Assembly: GCF_014174395.1 (NCBI RefSeq)
Contig: NZ_JABEQD010000005.1
Location: forward strand, 186,001-250,000
Source: Gluconacetobacter aggeris
Lineage (GTDB): Bacteria > Pseudomonadota > Alphaproteobacteria > Acetobacterales > Acetobacteraceae
Direction of reading: 5' to 3'
Length of the DNA stretch: 64,000 nt
Shown: positions 8,456 to 21,514 of the stretch, piece by piece
Numbering within the stretch: the stretch's first letter is position 1
Layout of the letters: every line of letters starts with the position of its first letter
Program-made: the position numbers and the translations under genes
The notes under the pieces: generated by a model
The model's input: only the letters and a program-made list of their open reading frames with translations
The model's database searches: none
What the model was told of the DNA's origin: nothing

Positions 8456-8785
8456 TCAGAACAGCCGGTCGTGCTGACCGTAGGGGATGACCAGTTCGCC
8501 GGGGCGGGCCAGGTTCAGCATCGCGCGCGACCGCTCGTCCAGCGTGTCGCGGTCCAGCGCCTTTTCCTTCAGTCCGCTGACCCGGCGCGCCCAGGCATTC
8601 TGTTCCGAGACAGCGTCGACCTGTGCGGCGCGGGCTTCGTCCAGCAGGCGCAACTGCGCCTGGTAGCTGTGGATGCCATGGTCGCCCTGCATGGCGTTTA
8701 CGCCGAAATAGGCGGTCAGGCCGATGAACAGGGAAGGGGGGATGACCATACGGAGGGTCCGCCGCACAATCCGGCCGATCTGCAT
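8456..8785 (-). CDS. FtsB/DivIC family septum formation protein
   Basis: This 109-residue protein has the FtsB/DivIC layout: a short basic cytoplasmic N-terminus (MQIGRIVRRTLR), one membrane segment at about residues 13-31, then a periplasmic alpha-helical region at about 35-75 likely to form a coiled coil. A short domain containing ARPGELVI follows. FtsB-type proteins bridge FtsQ and FtsL in the divisome. It lies downstream of eno on the same strand, the common proteobacterial order eno-ftsB, but a large inverted repeat separates the two. Confidence 0.82.
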   Translation of the reverse strand: MQIGRIVRRTLRMVIPPSLFIGLTAYFGVNAMQGDHGIHSYQAQLRLLDEARAAQVDAVSEQNAWARRVSGLKEKALDRDTLDERSRAMLNLARPGELVIPYGQHDRLF

Positions 8786-8837
8786 GGTCCGTCTCTCTCC
8801 GTTTCAGCAGGGCGCCAATAAATACATCTGCACTATT

Positions 8838-8890
8838 CCCGATTCGGCGGCGGCGGGAAACTGTTTTCCTCGTCATGCCGCCGAATCGGG
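8838..8890. repeat. 14-bp inverted repeat with nested hairpin between eno and ftsB-like
   Basis: CCCGATTCGGCGGC at 8838-8851 is matched exactly by its complement at 8877-8890. The 25-base interior can form a second small hairpin (GGAAA / TTTCC). It lies just after the eno stop and upstream of ftsB-like, without a T-tract; it could be an attenuator, an RNA stabiliser or a protein site. Confidence 0.7.
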
Positions 8891-8903
8891 TCATGTTGCG
8901 TGA

Positions 8904-10313
<1,410 letters not shown>

Positions 10314-10366
10314 TCATGGGCAGGCGGCCAGCCGCGCGATAATAGCAGGGCGGGAGGAAGATAAAC

Positions 10367-10840
10367 ATGAAACGCCTGCCGCTTCCAACGGTTCTGATGG
10401 GAATTGTCAGCCCCGTTCCGGCCATCATCTTCGCGGTGGGAAGCCTGTTCTCCACCTCTGCCGTGCCGGGCATGACCATGGGACTGGTGGAATATGCCGC
10501 CCTGCTGCTGGCTTTCAGCGGTGCGGTCCATTGGGGGCTGGCGCTCGACCGGCCGACCCTGATCATGGGGGCGCGCCGCGACGCGCGGGGAGACAGGCAG
10601 CGGCTGGTACGGGGCGCCCTGCCGCTGCCGGTCGGCTGGCTGGCCTGCCACGCGACCTTCCTCGGCCATGTCACGATCGGGCTGGCCGTGCTGCTGGCGG
10701 GGTTCTTCGGGCTGTTCCTGGCGGAGCGGGCGGCGTGGCGCAGGGGTGAGCTGCCGTCGGGCTATCTGGCCCTGCGGCTGTGGGTCACGTCCGTGTTCAT
10801 GGCCTGTCTGGGGCTGGCGATGCTGACACGCATCGCCTGA
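10367..10840 (+). CDS. DUF3429 family inner-membrane protein
   Basis: This 157-residue protein has four or five hydrophobic segments (about residues 8-28, 38-60, 88-118 and 133-152) linked by short basic loops such as GARRDARGDRQR. The stretch LLLAFSGAVHWGLAL matches DUF3429, a family of unknown function. GGGAGG sits a few bases before the ATG at 10367. It is divergent from eno and convergent with kdsA, so it is probably a single-gene unit. Confidence 0.75.
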   Translation: MKRLPLPTVLMGIVSPVPAIIFAVGSLFSTSAVPGMTMGLVEYAALLLAFSGAVHWGLALDRPTLIMGARRDARGDRQRLVRGALPLPVGWLACHATFLGHVTIGLAVLLAGFFGLFLAERAAWRRGELPSGYLALRLWVTSVFMACLGLAMLTRIA

Positions 10841-10863
10841 TCCCGACAGGCCATGGCCACGGG

Positions 10864-13427
<2,564 letters not shown>

Positions 13428-13766
13428 TCAGTGCGTAGCCGCTGGCGCCGCCGGCGGAGCCGCGGGCAATGCCGGGGCGGATGTCGCGGCAGCAGGGGCC
13501 GGCGGCTGGGCCAGGATATCGTGGCCGCTACCGGTCGAGGCACCGCGGTTCAGCACCGCCAGGGTCAGCGACAGCAGCATGAAGATGCCGGCCAGGACCG
13601 ACGTGGTGCGCGTCAGCAGGTTGGCCGTGCCGCGGCCGGACATGAAGCTGCCCATGCCCTGGCTGCTGCCGATTCCCAGGCCACCGCCCTCGCTGCGCTG
13701 GATCAGGACCGTTCCGATCAGGGCCAGGGTGACGAACAGATGCAGAAAAAGCAGGACGGTGATCAT
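13428..13766 (-). CDS. secG: Preprotein translocase subunit SecG
   Basis: SecG is the small auxiliary subunit of the SecYEG export channel. The 112-residue protein has two membrane helices (about residues 2-20 and 53-73). Between them is the conserved cytoplasmic loop, with QRSEGGGLGIGSSQGMGSFM and the ANLLTRTT motif. The C-terminal 35 residues are an Ala/Pro-rich tail of low complexity. It lies 35 bp downstream of tpiA on the same strand, the common order tpiA-secG-pyrG. Confidence 0.95.
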   Translation of the reverse strand: MITVLLFLHLFVTLALIGTVLIQRSEGGGLGIGSSQGMGSFMSGRGTANLLTRTTSVLAGIFMLLSLTLAVLNRGASTGSGHDILAQPPAPAAATSAPALPAAPPAAPAATH

Positions 13767-13801
13767 TCTCGACTTCCGATAGGGCGGCGCAGACCGACCG
13801 T

Positions 13802-14545
13802 TTACAGGTCTATGGCGGCGCGGACAATCGGCAGAAACGCGTCGGCCTTCAGGCTGGCGCCGCCCACCAGCGCGCCGCCGACCTCGGCGATCGGCAGGAT
13901 GGTGGGGGCCTCGCGCCCGCTGACGGAGCCACCATAGAGAATCCGCGTGGTCTTTCCCGTCTCGCCGAACTGGCGTGTCAGTTCGGCGCGGATGAAGCCC
14001 ATCATGTCCGCGATGTCCTGGGGCGATGCCGGCACGCCCGAGCCGATGGCCCAGACCGGCTCGTAGGCTACGATGCCGTTGAAATTGTCGGGCAGCGAGC
14101 CCTTGATCTGCCAGCCGACGACATCCTGATATTCGCCGGCGGCCCGCTGGTCGGCGCTTTCGCCGATACAGACGATCGGCGTTAGGCCGGCGTCCATCGC
14201 GGCCACGGTCTTTTCGCGTACCGTCTCATCCAGTTCGCCATGCTCGCGCCGCCGTTCGGAATGGCCGAGAATGACATATTCCACCCCGAACTCGGCCAGC
14301 ATGGCGGCCGAGATGTCGCCGGTATGCGCGCCTGAGGGCGCGTGATGGCAATCCTGGGCACCCAGCGCGATGCCGGTGCCCTTCAGCAGGGGGGAAAGGG
14401 CTCCAAGCTGGGTGAAGGGCGGGCAGACCACGACCGGCGGCGGGTTGGCAATGGCCTTCAAACCCTGGGCGATGGCGCTCACGAGGTCCCGCGAGGGGGC
14501 GTCCAGCCCGTTCATCTTCCAATTGCCGACGATCATCTGCTTCAT
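13802..14545 (-). CDS. tpiA: Triosephosphate isomerase
   Basis: TpiA interconverts dihydroxyacetone phosphate and glyceraldehyde 3-phosphate. The 247-residue protein contains GNWKMNG (catalytic lysine), ILGHSERR (electrophile histidine), VAYEPVWAIGSG (catalytic glutamate), and RILYGGSVSG plus GGALVGGASL at the phosphate site. The ATG at 14545 gives MKQMIVGNWKMNG; the 39 codons the frame offers upstream do not match the family. A Shine-Dalgarno-like AAGGGGG precedes it. It is divergent from ppiD, with both promoters expected in the 224-bp gap. Confidence 0.97.
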   Translation of the reverse strand: MKQMIVGNWKMNGLDAPSRDLVSAIAQGLKAIANPPPVVVCPPFTQLGALSPLLKGTGIALGAQDCHHAPSGAHTGDISAAMLAEFGVEYVILGHSERRREHGELDETVREKTVAAMDAGLTPIVCIGESADQRAAGEYQDVVGWQIKGSLPDNFNGIVAYEPVWAIGSGVPASPQDIADMMGFIRAELTRQFGETGKTTRILYGGSVSGREAPTILPIAEVGGALVGGASLKADAFLPIVRAAIDL

Positions 14546-14769
14546 ATGGCTTGCCCCCTTGATCTTATATCGTGGGGCGGTCGAGCCGCCCGGTTGCCGA
14601 TACCGTACACCATGCGTGCCGCACCAGCACAATGGCCACGCGCCAACGCTGTGTCCGCGCATAGGGTTCTGGTCAATCGCGGGGTGTATCCCTATGGTGC
14701 CCGGCCGAATAAGGCGGCCGGACGGCCGCCATAGTCGCTTGTGCCGCCTTCGTCCGGATATTGTCGTTC

Positions 14770-16698
14770 ATGATTTCCTTCCTGCGTCACGTCTTCGTCG
14801 ATTCCTGGCTGGGTCGCGTCATTGCCGGCCTGCTGTTCCTTGCCTTCGTCGGCTGGGGGGTGGGCGATGTCCTGTCGAATATCGGCAGCCAGCGCGCCGA
14901 CATCATCGTGCGGGTGGGCAGCCAGACCGTCACCACCAACGATTTCCTTTCGGCAGTGCAGAATGAATTGCAGCAGGTCGCCCGCCAGGCTGGCGTGGGC
15001 GATCCGTCCCAGCTACCGGTCGCGACGCGGCGCCAGGCGGCTGAACAGGTGCTGCAGCGCCTGATGATGCAATCCGAAATCACGCTGTCGGCCGACCGTC
15101 TGGGCGTGACCGTTCCGGACGATGCGCTGCGCGAGGAAGTGTTCGGACTGCCGGCCTTCAAGGGGCCGGACGGGCGATTCGACCGTAAGCTGTTCGATTC
15201 GCGCCTGCAGCAGATCGGCATGACCGAGGCGCGCCTGCTGGAGCTGATCCGGGCCGACCTGGCGGTGCGCGCGCTGATCGAACCGATCCAGAACGGTGCC
15301 CGCGCGCCGGAAGTCATGGTCCGCCAGGCGTTCGATTTCGATGCGCAGACCCGGACCATCGACCTGGTCCGCTTTCCGCTGACTGTCCAGGCGGCGCCGG
15401 AGTCCGATGCGGCGCAGCTGCACCGTTTCTACGACAATCATCCCTGGCTGTTTCAGACGCCCGAATACCGCCATGCGCGGGTGGTCGTGCTGTCGCCCGA
15501 CAGCGTGGCCCAGTCGGTCGAGATCCCCGATGCCGAGCTGAAGCGGCTGTATGAGGCCGAGGCGTCGAAATACCACGTGCCCGAGACCCGCAGCGTGCAG
15601 ATCGTGACCGCGCCGAGCCAGGCCCGTGCGCAGGCGATCGCCGACCAATGGAAGGCGGGTGCCGATTGGGGCCGCATCCAGGCCGATGCCAAGGATTCCG
15701 CCACGGTGCAGATGGACAATGTCCGCCAGGCGGGGATTCCCTCGGCGGGTCTGGCGAAGCTGGTCTTCGGTGCGACGCTGTCCGACCTTCAGGGGCCGGC
15801 GCAGGTCGATACCGGCTGGGTCGTGTTCAAGGTCACGCTGATCACGCCGCCGCACGATACCGATTTCGCGACGGCGCGGCAGGAGTTGCGCGAGCAGGTG
15901 GCGCGCGGCCAGGCTGCGGAACTGATCGGCCAGCGCGTGCAGAAGCTGCAGGACGCGATTGCCGGTGGCGGGCTGGACCATATTCCCGACAATCTGGGGG
16001 CGGCGGCCATCGCCGGCACGCTGGACGCGCGGGGCATGACCCAGGGGGGTGAGACGGCGCCGATCCCGGCATCTCCCGCCCTGCGCCAGGCCATCGTCGA
16101 GAAGATCTTCAGCGCGGCGAAGGGGGCGAACCCGACGCTGGTCCAGGGGCCGGAGAATGGCTGGTTCGCGGTTGCGGTCGACAGCATTACGCCCGCCCAG
16201 CTTCAGCCCTTCGATGCGGCATCCGCCCAGGTGCGCGCCGCGTGGAATGACGAGGCACGCCGCCATGCGGCCAACGTCGCGGCCACCGCGCTGTATCTGG
16301 CCGCCAAGGCGCATGGCGGCGTCTCGGCTGCCGCCGGGGGCCAGCAGGTCGAGCATCCGGCGCCACTGGCGCGCGGGCGGGCGGTGGACGGCGTGCCCGA
16401 CGAACTGGCGCGCCTGATCTTCCGCTTCGACAAGGCCGGGCAGACGGCCATGCTGGATGGCGCGGACGGTTTCTATGTCGCGACGCTGACCGCGATCACG
16501 CATCCCGATCCCGCCACGCAGGCGATGCAGGTCGGCCGCATCCGCAGCGGCCTGTCGCAGGCTCTGGCGGACGATATCGGGATGTCCTACGCCGCAGCCC
16601 TTCAGCAGGTGGTCAAGCCCAAGACCAATATGAGCGCCCTGAAATCAGCCCTGTCCTCGGTCACCGGGACGGGCGGCGCCGGAGACACCAGCCCGTGA
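14770..16698 (+). CDS. ppiD: PpiD-like periplasmic peptidyl-prolyl isomerase / SurA_N chaperone
   Basis: This 642-residue protein has the PpiD plan: a short cytoplasmic N-terminus (MISFLRHVFVDSW), one membrane anchor at about residues 16-34, and a SurA-type chaperone region to about residue 200. A parvulin-like domain follows at about 250-360 (VPETRSVQIVTAP onward), then a long C-terminal chaperone part. PpiD assists folding of proteins leaving the Sec channel. The parvulin domain looks weak, as in other PpiD proteins, so it may act mainly as a holdase. The start at 14770 matches the MISF-type N-terminus of PpiD. Its TGA overlaps the trpE GTG. Confidence 0.85.
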   Translation: MISFLRHVFVDSWLGRVIAGLLFLAFVGWGVGDVLSNIGSQRADIIVRVGSQTVTTNDFLSAVQNELQQVARQAGVGDPSQLPVATRRQAAEQVLQRLMMQSEITLSADRLGVTVPDDALREEVFGLPAFKGPDGRFDRKLFDSRLQQIGMTEARLLELIRADLAVRALIEPIQNGARAPEVMVRQAFDFDAQTRTIDLVRFPLTVQAAPESDAAQLHRFYDNHPWLFQTPEYRHARVVVLSPDSVAQSVEIPDAELKRLYEAEASKYHVPETRSVQIVTAPSQARAQAIADQWKAGADWGRIQADAKDSATVQMDNVRQAGIPSAGLAKLVFGATLSDLQGPAQVDTGWVVFKVTLITPPHDTDFATARQELREQVARGQAAELIGQRVQKLQDAIAGGGLDHIPDNLGAAAIAGTLDARGMTQGGETAPIPASPALRQAIVEKIFSAAKGANPTLVQGPENGWFAVAVDSITPAQLQPFDAASAQVRAAWNDEARRHAANVAATALYLAAKAHGGVSAAAGGQQVEHPAPLARGRAVDGVPDELARLIFRFDKAGQTAMLDGADGFYVATLTAITHPDPATQAMQVGRIRSGLSQALADDIGMSYAAALQQVVKPKTNMSALKSALSSVTGTGGAGDTSP

Positions 16699-18263
16699 CG
16701 ACCATCATTCAGACCATTCCCGCCGCGCCGACCCTTGCGGAACGCGACGCGGCTCTGTCCGCCCTGCGACAGGGAGAGGGCAGTGTGGTCTGGAGCGTGG
16801 AGGCCGCCGACCTGCTGACGCCGGTCGCCGCCTATATGCGTCTGTCGCGCCTGGCCGGCGCCACGGATGCCAGCCAGGCCCGCAATGCCTTTCTGCTGGA
16901 AAGCGTCGAGGGCGGGGTGGCGCGCGGCCGCTATTCGGTCATCGGCCTGCTGCCGGACCTGGTCTGGCGCTGCCATGACGGGAAGGCGGCGATCAACACC
17001 GCGCCGGCTGCCGACCCGGAACGCTTTGCCCCGGTGGCGGAGGCGCCGCTCGATTCGCTGCGCGCGATCATCCGGGGCAGCCGGATGGTCCTGCCGGCGG
17101 GGCTGCCGCCGATGACGGCCGGCCTGTTCGGCTATCTGGGATACGACATGGTGCGGCAGATGGAGCATCTGCCGAATACGCCACCCGACGATCTCGACCT
17201 GCCCGAGGGGGTGATGATCCGTCCCGGCCTGTTCGCCATCTTCGACACCGTGCGGGACGAGCTGATCCTGGCCGCGCCGGTGCGGCCGAGCCCGGATCGT
17301 GCGCCCGAGCAGGTGTGGCAGGCGGCGGAAGACCTGATCGCGCTGGCGCGGCGCACCCTGTCGGAACCATTGGCGCTGCACGAGATCCGGCCGGACTATA
17401 CCGGCCCGCTGGAGCCTCCGCGTTCGAACTTCACGCGCGAGGCGTTCTGCGACATGGTTCGGCGCATCCAGGAATATATCGCCGCCGGCGATGCCTTCCA
17501 GGTCGTGCCCAGCCAGCGTTTCTCGACCCCCTTCACCCTGCCGCCGCTGGCACTGTACCGGTCCCTGCGCCGCATCAATCCGGCGCCGTTCCTGTTCCAT
17601 CTGGCGTTCGACGGGTTTACCCTCGTCGGTTCCTCGCCCGAGATCCTGGTGCGCCTGCGCGATGGGCGGATGACGGTGCGCCCCCTGGCCGGCACCCGGC
17701 CGCGGGGCCGCACGGCGGAAGAGGATCTGGCACTGGAGCGGGACCTGCTGGCCGACCCGAAGGAACTGGCCGAGCATCTGATGCTGATCGACCTGGGTCG
17801 CAACGATGTCGGGCGGGTCTGCGCGATCGGCAGCGTCAAGGTCACGGAGAAATTCGTGATCGAGCGGTTCAGCCACGTCATGCATATCTCGTCGAATGTC
17901 GAGGGCGAATTGCGGCCGGGGCTGGAGGCGCTGGATGCGCTGGTCGCGGGGTTCCCGGCCGGCACGCTGACCGGGGCGCCGAAGATCCGGGCAATGGAGA
18001 TCATCGACGAGGTCGAACCGACCCGGCGCGCGACCTATGCCGGGTGCATCGGCTATTTCGGCGCGAATGGCGAGATGGATACCTGCATCGGCCTGCGGAT
18101 GGCCGTGGTCAAGGACGGGCAGATGCATGTGCAGGCCGGCTGCGGCGTAGTGGCCGACAGTGTGCCCGATGCGGAGTACGAGGAAACGCAGCACAAGGCC
18201 CGCGCCCTGTTCCGCGCGGCCGAGGCGGCGGTACGGTTCGCGCGCGGCGGCAACGTGGACTGA
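16695..18263 (+). CDS. trpE: Anthranilate synthase component I
   Basis: TrpE converts chorismate to anthranilate with ammonia from TrpG, the first committed step to tryptophan. The 522-residue protein has the N-terminal regulatory fold, including LLESVEGG (the feedback tryptophan-site LLES motif). The chorismate-binding domain has NPAPFLFHL, PLAGTRPRG, LMLIDLGRNDVGRV, HVMHISSNV, AGTLTGAPKIRAME and QAGCGVVADS. It starts with GTG overlapping the ppiD stop (GTGA). It is unfused to TrpG, unlike the rhizobial TrpEG, and lies 144 bp before trpG. Confidence 0.97.
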   Translation: MTTIIQTIPAAPTLAERDAALSALRQGEGSVVWSVEAADLLTPVAAYMRLSRLAGATDASQARNAFLLESVEGGVARGRYSVIGLLPDLVWRCHDGKAAINTAPAADPERFAPVAEAPLDSLRAIIRGSRMVLPAGLPPMTAGLFGYLGYDMVRQMEHLPNTPPDDLDLPEGVMIRPGLFAIFDTVRDELILAAPVRPSPDRAPEQVWQAAEDLIALARRTLSEPLALHEIRPDYTGPLEPPRSNFTREAFCDMVRRIQEYIAAGDAFQVVPSQRFSTPFTLPPLALYRSLRRINPAPFLFHLAFDGFTLVGSSPEILVRLRDGRMTVRPLAGTRPRGRTAEEDLALERDLLADPKELAEHLMLIDLGRNDVGRVCAIGSVKVTEKFVIERFSHVMHISSNVEGELRPGLEALDALVAGFPAGTLTGAPKIRAMEIIDEVEPTRRATYAGCIGYFGANGEMDTCIGLRMAVVKDGQMHVQAGCGVVADSVPDAEYEETQHKARALFRAAEAAVRFARGGNVD

Positions 18264-18407
18264 CCGCCTCATCCAGCTCGGTCATAAAATTACACGCTCC
18301 GCCCTTGTTTTCGTAACAAACAACCCATTTTAACACGATATGTATTATTTCGACGAAATTTTGAACTGTTGTTTGACCGGACTGGAACAGAAGGCCATCA
18401 TGTCGCC
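18264..18407 (+). promoter_or_regulatory. AT-rich gap before trpG, probable promoter region
   Basis: This is one of the few AT-rich stretches in the window, with TTTTAACACG and TATGTATTATT about 60 bases before the trpG start. It could hold a separate promoter for trpG-trpD-trpC-moaC. I see no leader peptide with tandem Trp codons and no clear attenuator; small palindromes such as TTTCGACGAAA are present. Confidence 0.35.
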
Positions 18408-19004
18408 ATGATCCTGCTGATCGATAATTACGACAGTTTCACCTTCAATCTCGTCCATTACCTGGGCGATCTGGGGGAGGAAAGCGACGTACGCCGCAAC
18501 GATGCGCTGACGGTCGATGAGGCGATGGCGCTGAAACCCGAGGCGATCGTGCTGTCGCCGGGCCCCTGTTCGCCCAACGAGGCCGGGATCTGCTGCGACC
18601 TGATCCGCCGCGCGGCCGGGCATGTGCCCATTTTCGGGGTCTGCCTGGGCCACCAGGCCATCGGGCAGGTGTTCGGCGGTACCGTGGTCCGGGCGCCCGT
18701 TCCCATGCATGGCAAGGTCAGCCCGGTCTTTCATGATGGCAGCGGCGTGTTCGAGGGGTTGCCCAGCCCCTTCCAGGCAACCCGCTATCACAGCTTGACG
18801 GTCGATCCCGCTACCCTTCCGCCCGAGCTTGTGCCCGTTGCGCACACCGAGGACGGCGTCATCATGGGGCTGCGCCACCGTAGCCTGCCGGTATTCGGGG
18901 TCCAGTTTCATCCGGAGAGCATCGCGTCGGAGCACGGGCACGCCATCCTGGCCAATTTCCTGGCGATCGCGCGCGGGCTCAATACGCCGCGAAAGGCGGC
19001 CTGA
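18408..19004 (+). CDS. trpG: Anthranilate synthase component II (glutamine amidotransferase)
   Basis: TrpG supplies ammonia from glutamine to TrpE. The 198-residue class I amidotransferase starts [20 protein letters not shown]. It has [12 protein letters not shown] (oxyanion region), the nucleophile motif [15 protein letters not shown], and the C-terminal [10 protein letters not shown] pair of His and Glu. The ATG at 18408 fits the family; the frame opens 13 codons earlier without similarity. A product of this type often also serves p-aminobenzoate synthase. It is 6 bp before trpD. Confidence 0.96.
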   Translation: MILLIDNYDSFTFNLVHYLGDLGEESDVRRNDALTVDEAMALKPEAIVLSPGPCSPNEAGICCDLIRRAAGHVPIFGVCLGHQAIGQVFGGTVVRAPVPMHGKVSPVFHDGSGVFEGLPSPFQATRYHSLTVDPATLPPELVPVAHTEDGVIMGLRHRSLPVFGVQFHPESIASEHGHAILANFLAIARGLNTPRKAA

Positions 19005-19010
19005 CTGAAG

Positions 19011-20126
19011 ATGGATGGCACGCCGTCCCTGCCTGTCGCCCCAGCCGACGCCTTTCGGGCCCTCCTGAGCCGACTGGCGCGCGGCGAGACCCTGAACGAG
19101 GCCGACGCCGAACAGGCTTTCGGCCTGATCATGGATGGCGGCGTGCCCGACATGCTGATCGCGGCATTCCTGATGGCGCTGCGGGTGCGGGGAGAACAGC
19201 GCGCCGAACTGCTGGGGGCGGTGCGCGCCGTGCGTGCGCGCATGCGGCGGGTGGCCCCGGTGCCGGCGGGCACGATCGATGTCTGCGGAACCGGCGGCGA
19301 CGGGCTGGGCACGCTGAATATCTCCACCGCCGTCGCCTTCGTGCTGGCAGCGCTGGGTGTGCCGGTGGCCAAGCACGGCAACAAGGCCCTGTCGTCACGG
19401 TCGGGCGCGACCGACGTGCTGGGCGCGCTGGGCGTTCTGTTGTCGGACGATCCGGCCGTGATCGCCGCGCGGCTGAACGATAACGGCCTGGCCTTCATGG
19501 CGGCGCCGTCGCACCATCCGGCCATGCGCTATGCCGCGCCCGCGCGCACGGCGCTGGGGGTACGGACGCTGTTCAACCTGATCGGTCCCCTGAGCAATCC
19601 GGCGGGTGTTACGCGCCAACTGGTGGGGGTGTTCGATCGGTCGTGGCTGCGCCCGGTCGTCGAGACCTTGCAGCTTCTGGGGTCGGAGCGCGTATGGGCC
19701 GTCCATGGAACATGCGGCGTGGGCCAGGGCGTGGACGAACTGACGCTGGCAGGCCCCACCGCGATCGTGGCGTTGCAGGACGGGGTTCTGTATGATTTCA
19801 CGCTGGAACCCGCCGATGCCGGCCTGAAGCCGGCGCCGATTTCGGCGATTACCGGTGGAGGGCCGATGGAAAACGCGGCCGCCCTGGAGGCTTTGCTGGC
19901 CGGGGCCCACGGGGCCTATCGGGACACCGTTCTGCTGAACGCGGCGGCGGCGCTGCATGTCGCCGGCCGTGCAGACATTCTGAAAGAAGGAAACGTGCAG
20001 CCCGCATCGCTGCGGGCATTGGTCGCTGACGCGGCCCGTGTTCTGGATGACGGATCTGCACTGGCTGTTTTGAAATCCGCGCGCGGCGGCCGGCCGTCCG
20101 CGCGGGACGAATTCATACAGGGTTGA
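19011..20126 (+). CDS. trpD: Anthranilate phosphoribosyltransferase
   Basis: TrpD joins anthranilate and PRPP. The 371-residue protein has the helical N-terminal domain followed by the PRPP site CGTGGDGLGTLNIST, VAKHGNKALSSRSGATDVL, and the anthranilate-site residues around AAPSHHPAMRYAAPAR and FNLIGPLSNP. The N-terminus is roughly 15 residues longer than in many relatives; an alternative later start is possible. Its TGA precedes the trpC ATG by two bases. Confidence 0.96.
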   Translation: MDGTPSLPVAPADAFRALLSRLARGETLNEADAEQAFGLIMDGGVPDMLIAAFLMALRVRGEQRAELLGAVRAVRARMRRVAPVPAGTIDVCGTGGDGLGTLNISTAVAFVLAALGVPVAKHGNKALSSRSGATDVLGALGVLLSDDPAVIAARLNDNGLAFMAAPSHHPAMRYAAPARTALGVRTLFNLIGPLSNPAGVTRQLVGVFDRSWLRPVVETLQLLGSERVWAVHGTCGVGQGVDELTLAGPTAIVALQDGVLYDFTLEPADAGLKPAPISAITGGGPMENAAALEALLAGAHGAYRDTVLLNAAAALHVAGRADILKEGNVQPASLRALVADAARVLDDGSALAVLKSARGGRPSARDEFIQG

Positions 20127-20128
20127 TC

Positions 20129-20989
20129 ATGAACGATACCGCGACGAATCCCGCTCAGAACGAGTGCGGCACCGCCTCGGACCCGGATGGGCTTCCGGAT
20201 GTCCTTGCGCGCATCTGCGCCCGGACCAGGGTCGATGTCGCGCAGCGGGCGACCGTCACCCCTCTGAAAGAGATTACGGCCCGGGCCCGTGAGGTCACCA
20301 CACCGACCCGCGGTTTCGGCCAGGCGCTGAAGCAGCGGACGGCGGACCGCCAGATCGGGCTGATCGCGGAAATCAAGAAGGCCTCGCCCTCGGCCGGCAT
20401 CCTGCGTCCCGACTATGATCCCGCCGGCATCGCGGCCGAATATGAGAAGGCGGGTGCTGCCTGCATCTCGGTCCTGACCGAGGGATCATGCTTTCATGGC
20501 TGTGCGGAGGACCTGCAGCGGGCGCGCGATGCCTGTGCGCTGCCGATCCTGCGCAAGGATTTCATCCTCGATCCGTGGCAGGTGCATGAAAGCCGCATTA
20601 TCGGTGCGGATTGCATCCTGCTGATCCTGGCGGCCCTGACCGACAGCGAGGCGGCGGAATTGCTGGATATCGCGCGCGGGCTGGACATGGACGTGCTGGT
20701 CGAGGTGCATGACGAAGCCGAGCTGAACCGGGCGCTGGCGCTGGATACGTCGCTGATCGGGATCAATAACCGAAATCTCAAGACATTGAAGACGGATCTT
20801 GAGACGACGCTTCAGCTTGCGCCGCTGGTTCCGCCGGACCGGATCGTGGTTTCGGAAAGCGGGATCGGCACGCATGAGGATGTCGTCCGACTCAACGATA
20901 TCGGGGCCAGTGGTTTTCTGGTCGGCGAAAGCCTGCTGCGTCACCCGTCGCCGGGTGAGGCGGCCCGCATTCTGCTGGGCGGCGCCTGA
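20129..20989 (+). CDS. trpC: Indole-3-glycerol-phosphate synthase
   Basis: TrpC cyclises carboxyphenylamino-deoxyribulose phosphate to indoleglycerol phosphate. The 286-residue TIM barrel shows LIAEIKKASPSAGILR (catalytic lysine), ISVLTEGSCFHG, LPILRKDFILDPWQV, DVLVEVHDEAEL, GINNRNLKTLKTD and VVSESGIGTHEDV. I take the ATG at 20129; a TTG at 20123 overlapping the trpD stop is possible. It has no fused PRAI (TrpF) domain. The trp genes present are E, G, D and C; trpF, trpB and trpA are elsewhere. Confidence 0.97.
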   Translation: MNDTATNPAQNECGTASDPDGLPDVLARICARTRVDVAQRATVTPLKEITARAREVTTPTRGFGQALKQRTADRQIGLIAEIKKASPSAGILRPDYDPAGIAAEYEKAGAACISVLTEGSCFHGCAEDLQRARDACALPILRKDFILDPWQVHESRIIGADCILLILAALTDSEAAELLDIARGLDMDVLVEVHDEAELNRALALDTSLIGINNRNLKTLKTDLETTLQLAPLVPPDRIVVSESGIGTHEDVVRLNDIGASGFLVGESLLRHPSPGEAARILLGGA

Positions 20990-20992
20990 ACC

Positions 20993-21514
20993 ATGCCGAT
21001 TCAGGGCGGCCTGACCCATCTGGATGCAAATGGTCACGCCGTGATGGTGGATGTGGCCGACAAGGCGGTAACGGTGCGGCAGGCGGTCGCACGCGGGCTG
21101 GTCACCATGCGGCGGGAAACGCTGGATCTGATCCTGTCGGGCGGCATGAAGAAGGGCGATGTTCTGGCTGTCGCGCGTATCGCGGGCATCATGGCGGCCA
21201 AGAAGACGTCGGATCTGATTCCCCTTTGCCATCCGCTGGCCCTGAGTTCCGTGCGCGTGGAACTGACCCCGACCGAGGATGGAAGGGGGATCGAGATCGA
21301 GGCCAATGTCGGGACGGCCGCGCAGACAGGGGTGGAAATGGAGGCCCTGACGGCGGTCAGCGTCTGCGCCCTGACCCTTTACGATATGTGCAAGGCTGTC
21401 GACCGCGACCTGACGATCGAGCATATCCGCCTGATCACGAAATCCGGTGGACGCTCGGGGCTCTATCAGCGCGCGGAAGTGGAGAGGCCGGGTCAGGCGC
21501 CTGCCGCAGGCTGA
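20993..21514 (+). CDS. moaC: Cyclic pyranopterin monophosphate synthase MoaC
   Basis: MoaC completes the conversion of the MoaA product to cyclic pyranopterin monophosphate in molybdenum cofactor synthesis. The 173-residue protein starts [21 protein letters not shown] and has the family motifs [13 protein letters not shown]-like ([20 protein letters not shown]), [25 protein letters not shown] and [10 protein letters not shown]. It begins 3 bp after trpC, the alphaproteobacterial order trpC-moaC (often followed by moeA, here placed 13 kb away). Its last 22 bp overlap the convergent regulator gene. Confidence 0.97.
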   Translation: MPIQGGLTHLDANGHAVMVDVADKAVTVRQAVARGLVTMRRETLDLILSGGMKKGDVLAVARIAGIMAAKKTSDLIPLCHPLALSSVRVELTPTEDGRGIEIEANVGTAAQTGVEMEALTAVSVCALTLYDMCKAVDRDLTIEHIRLITKSGGRSGLYQRAEVERPGQAPAAG

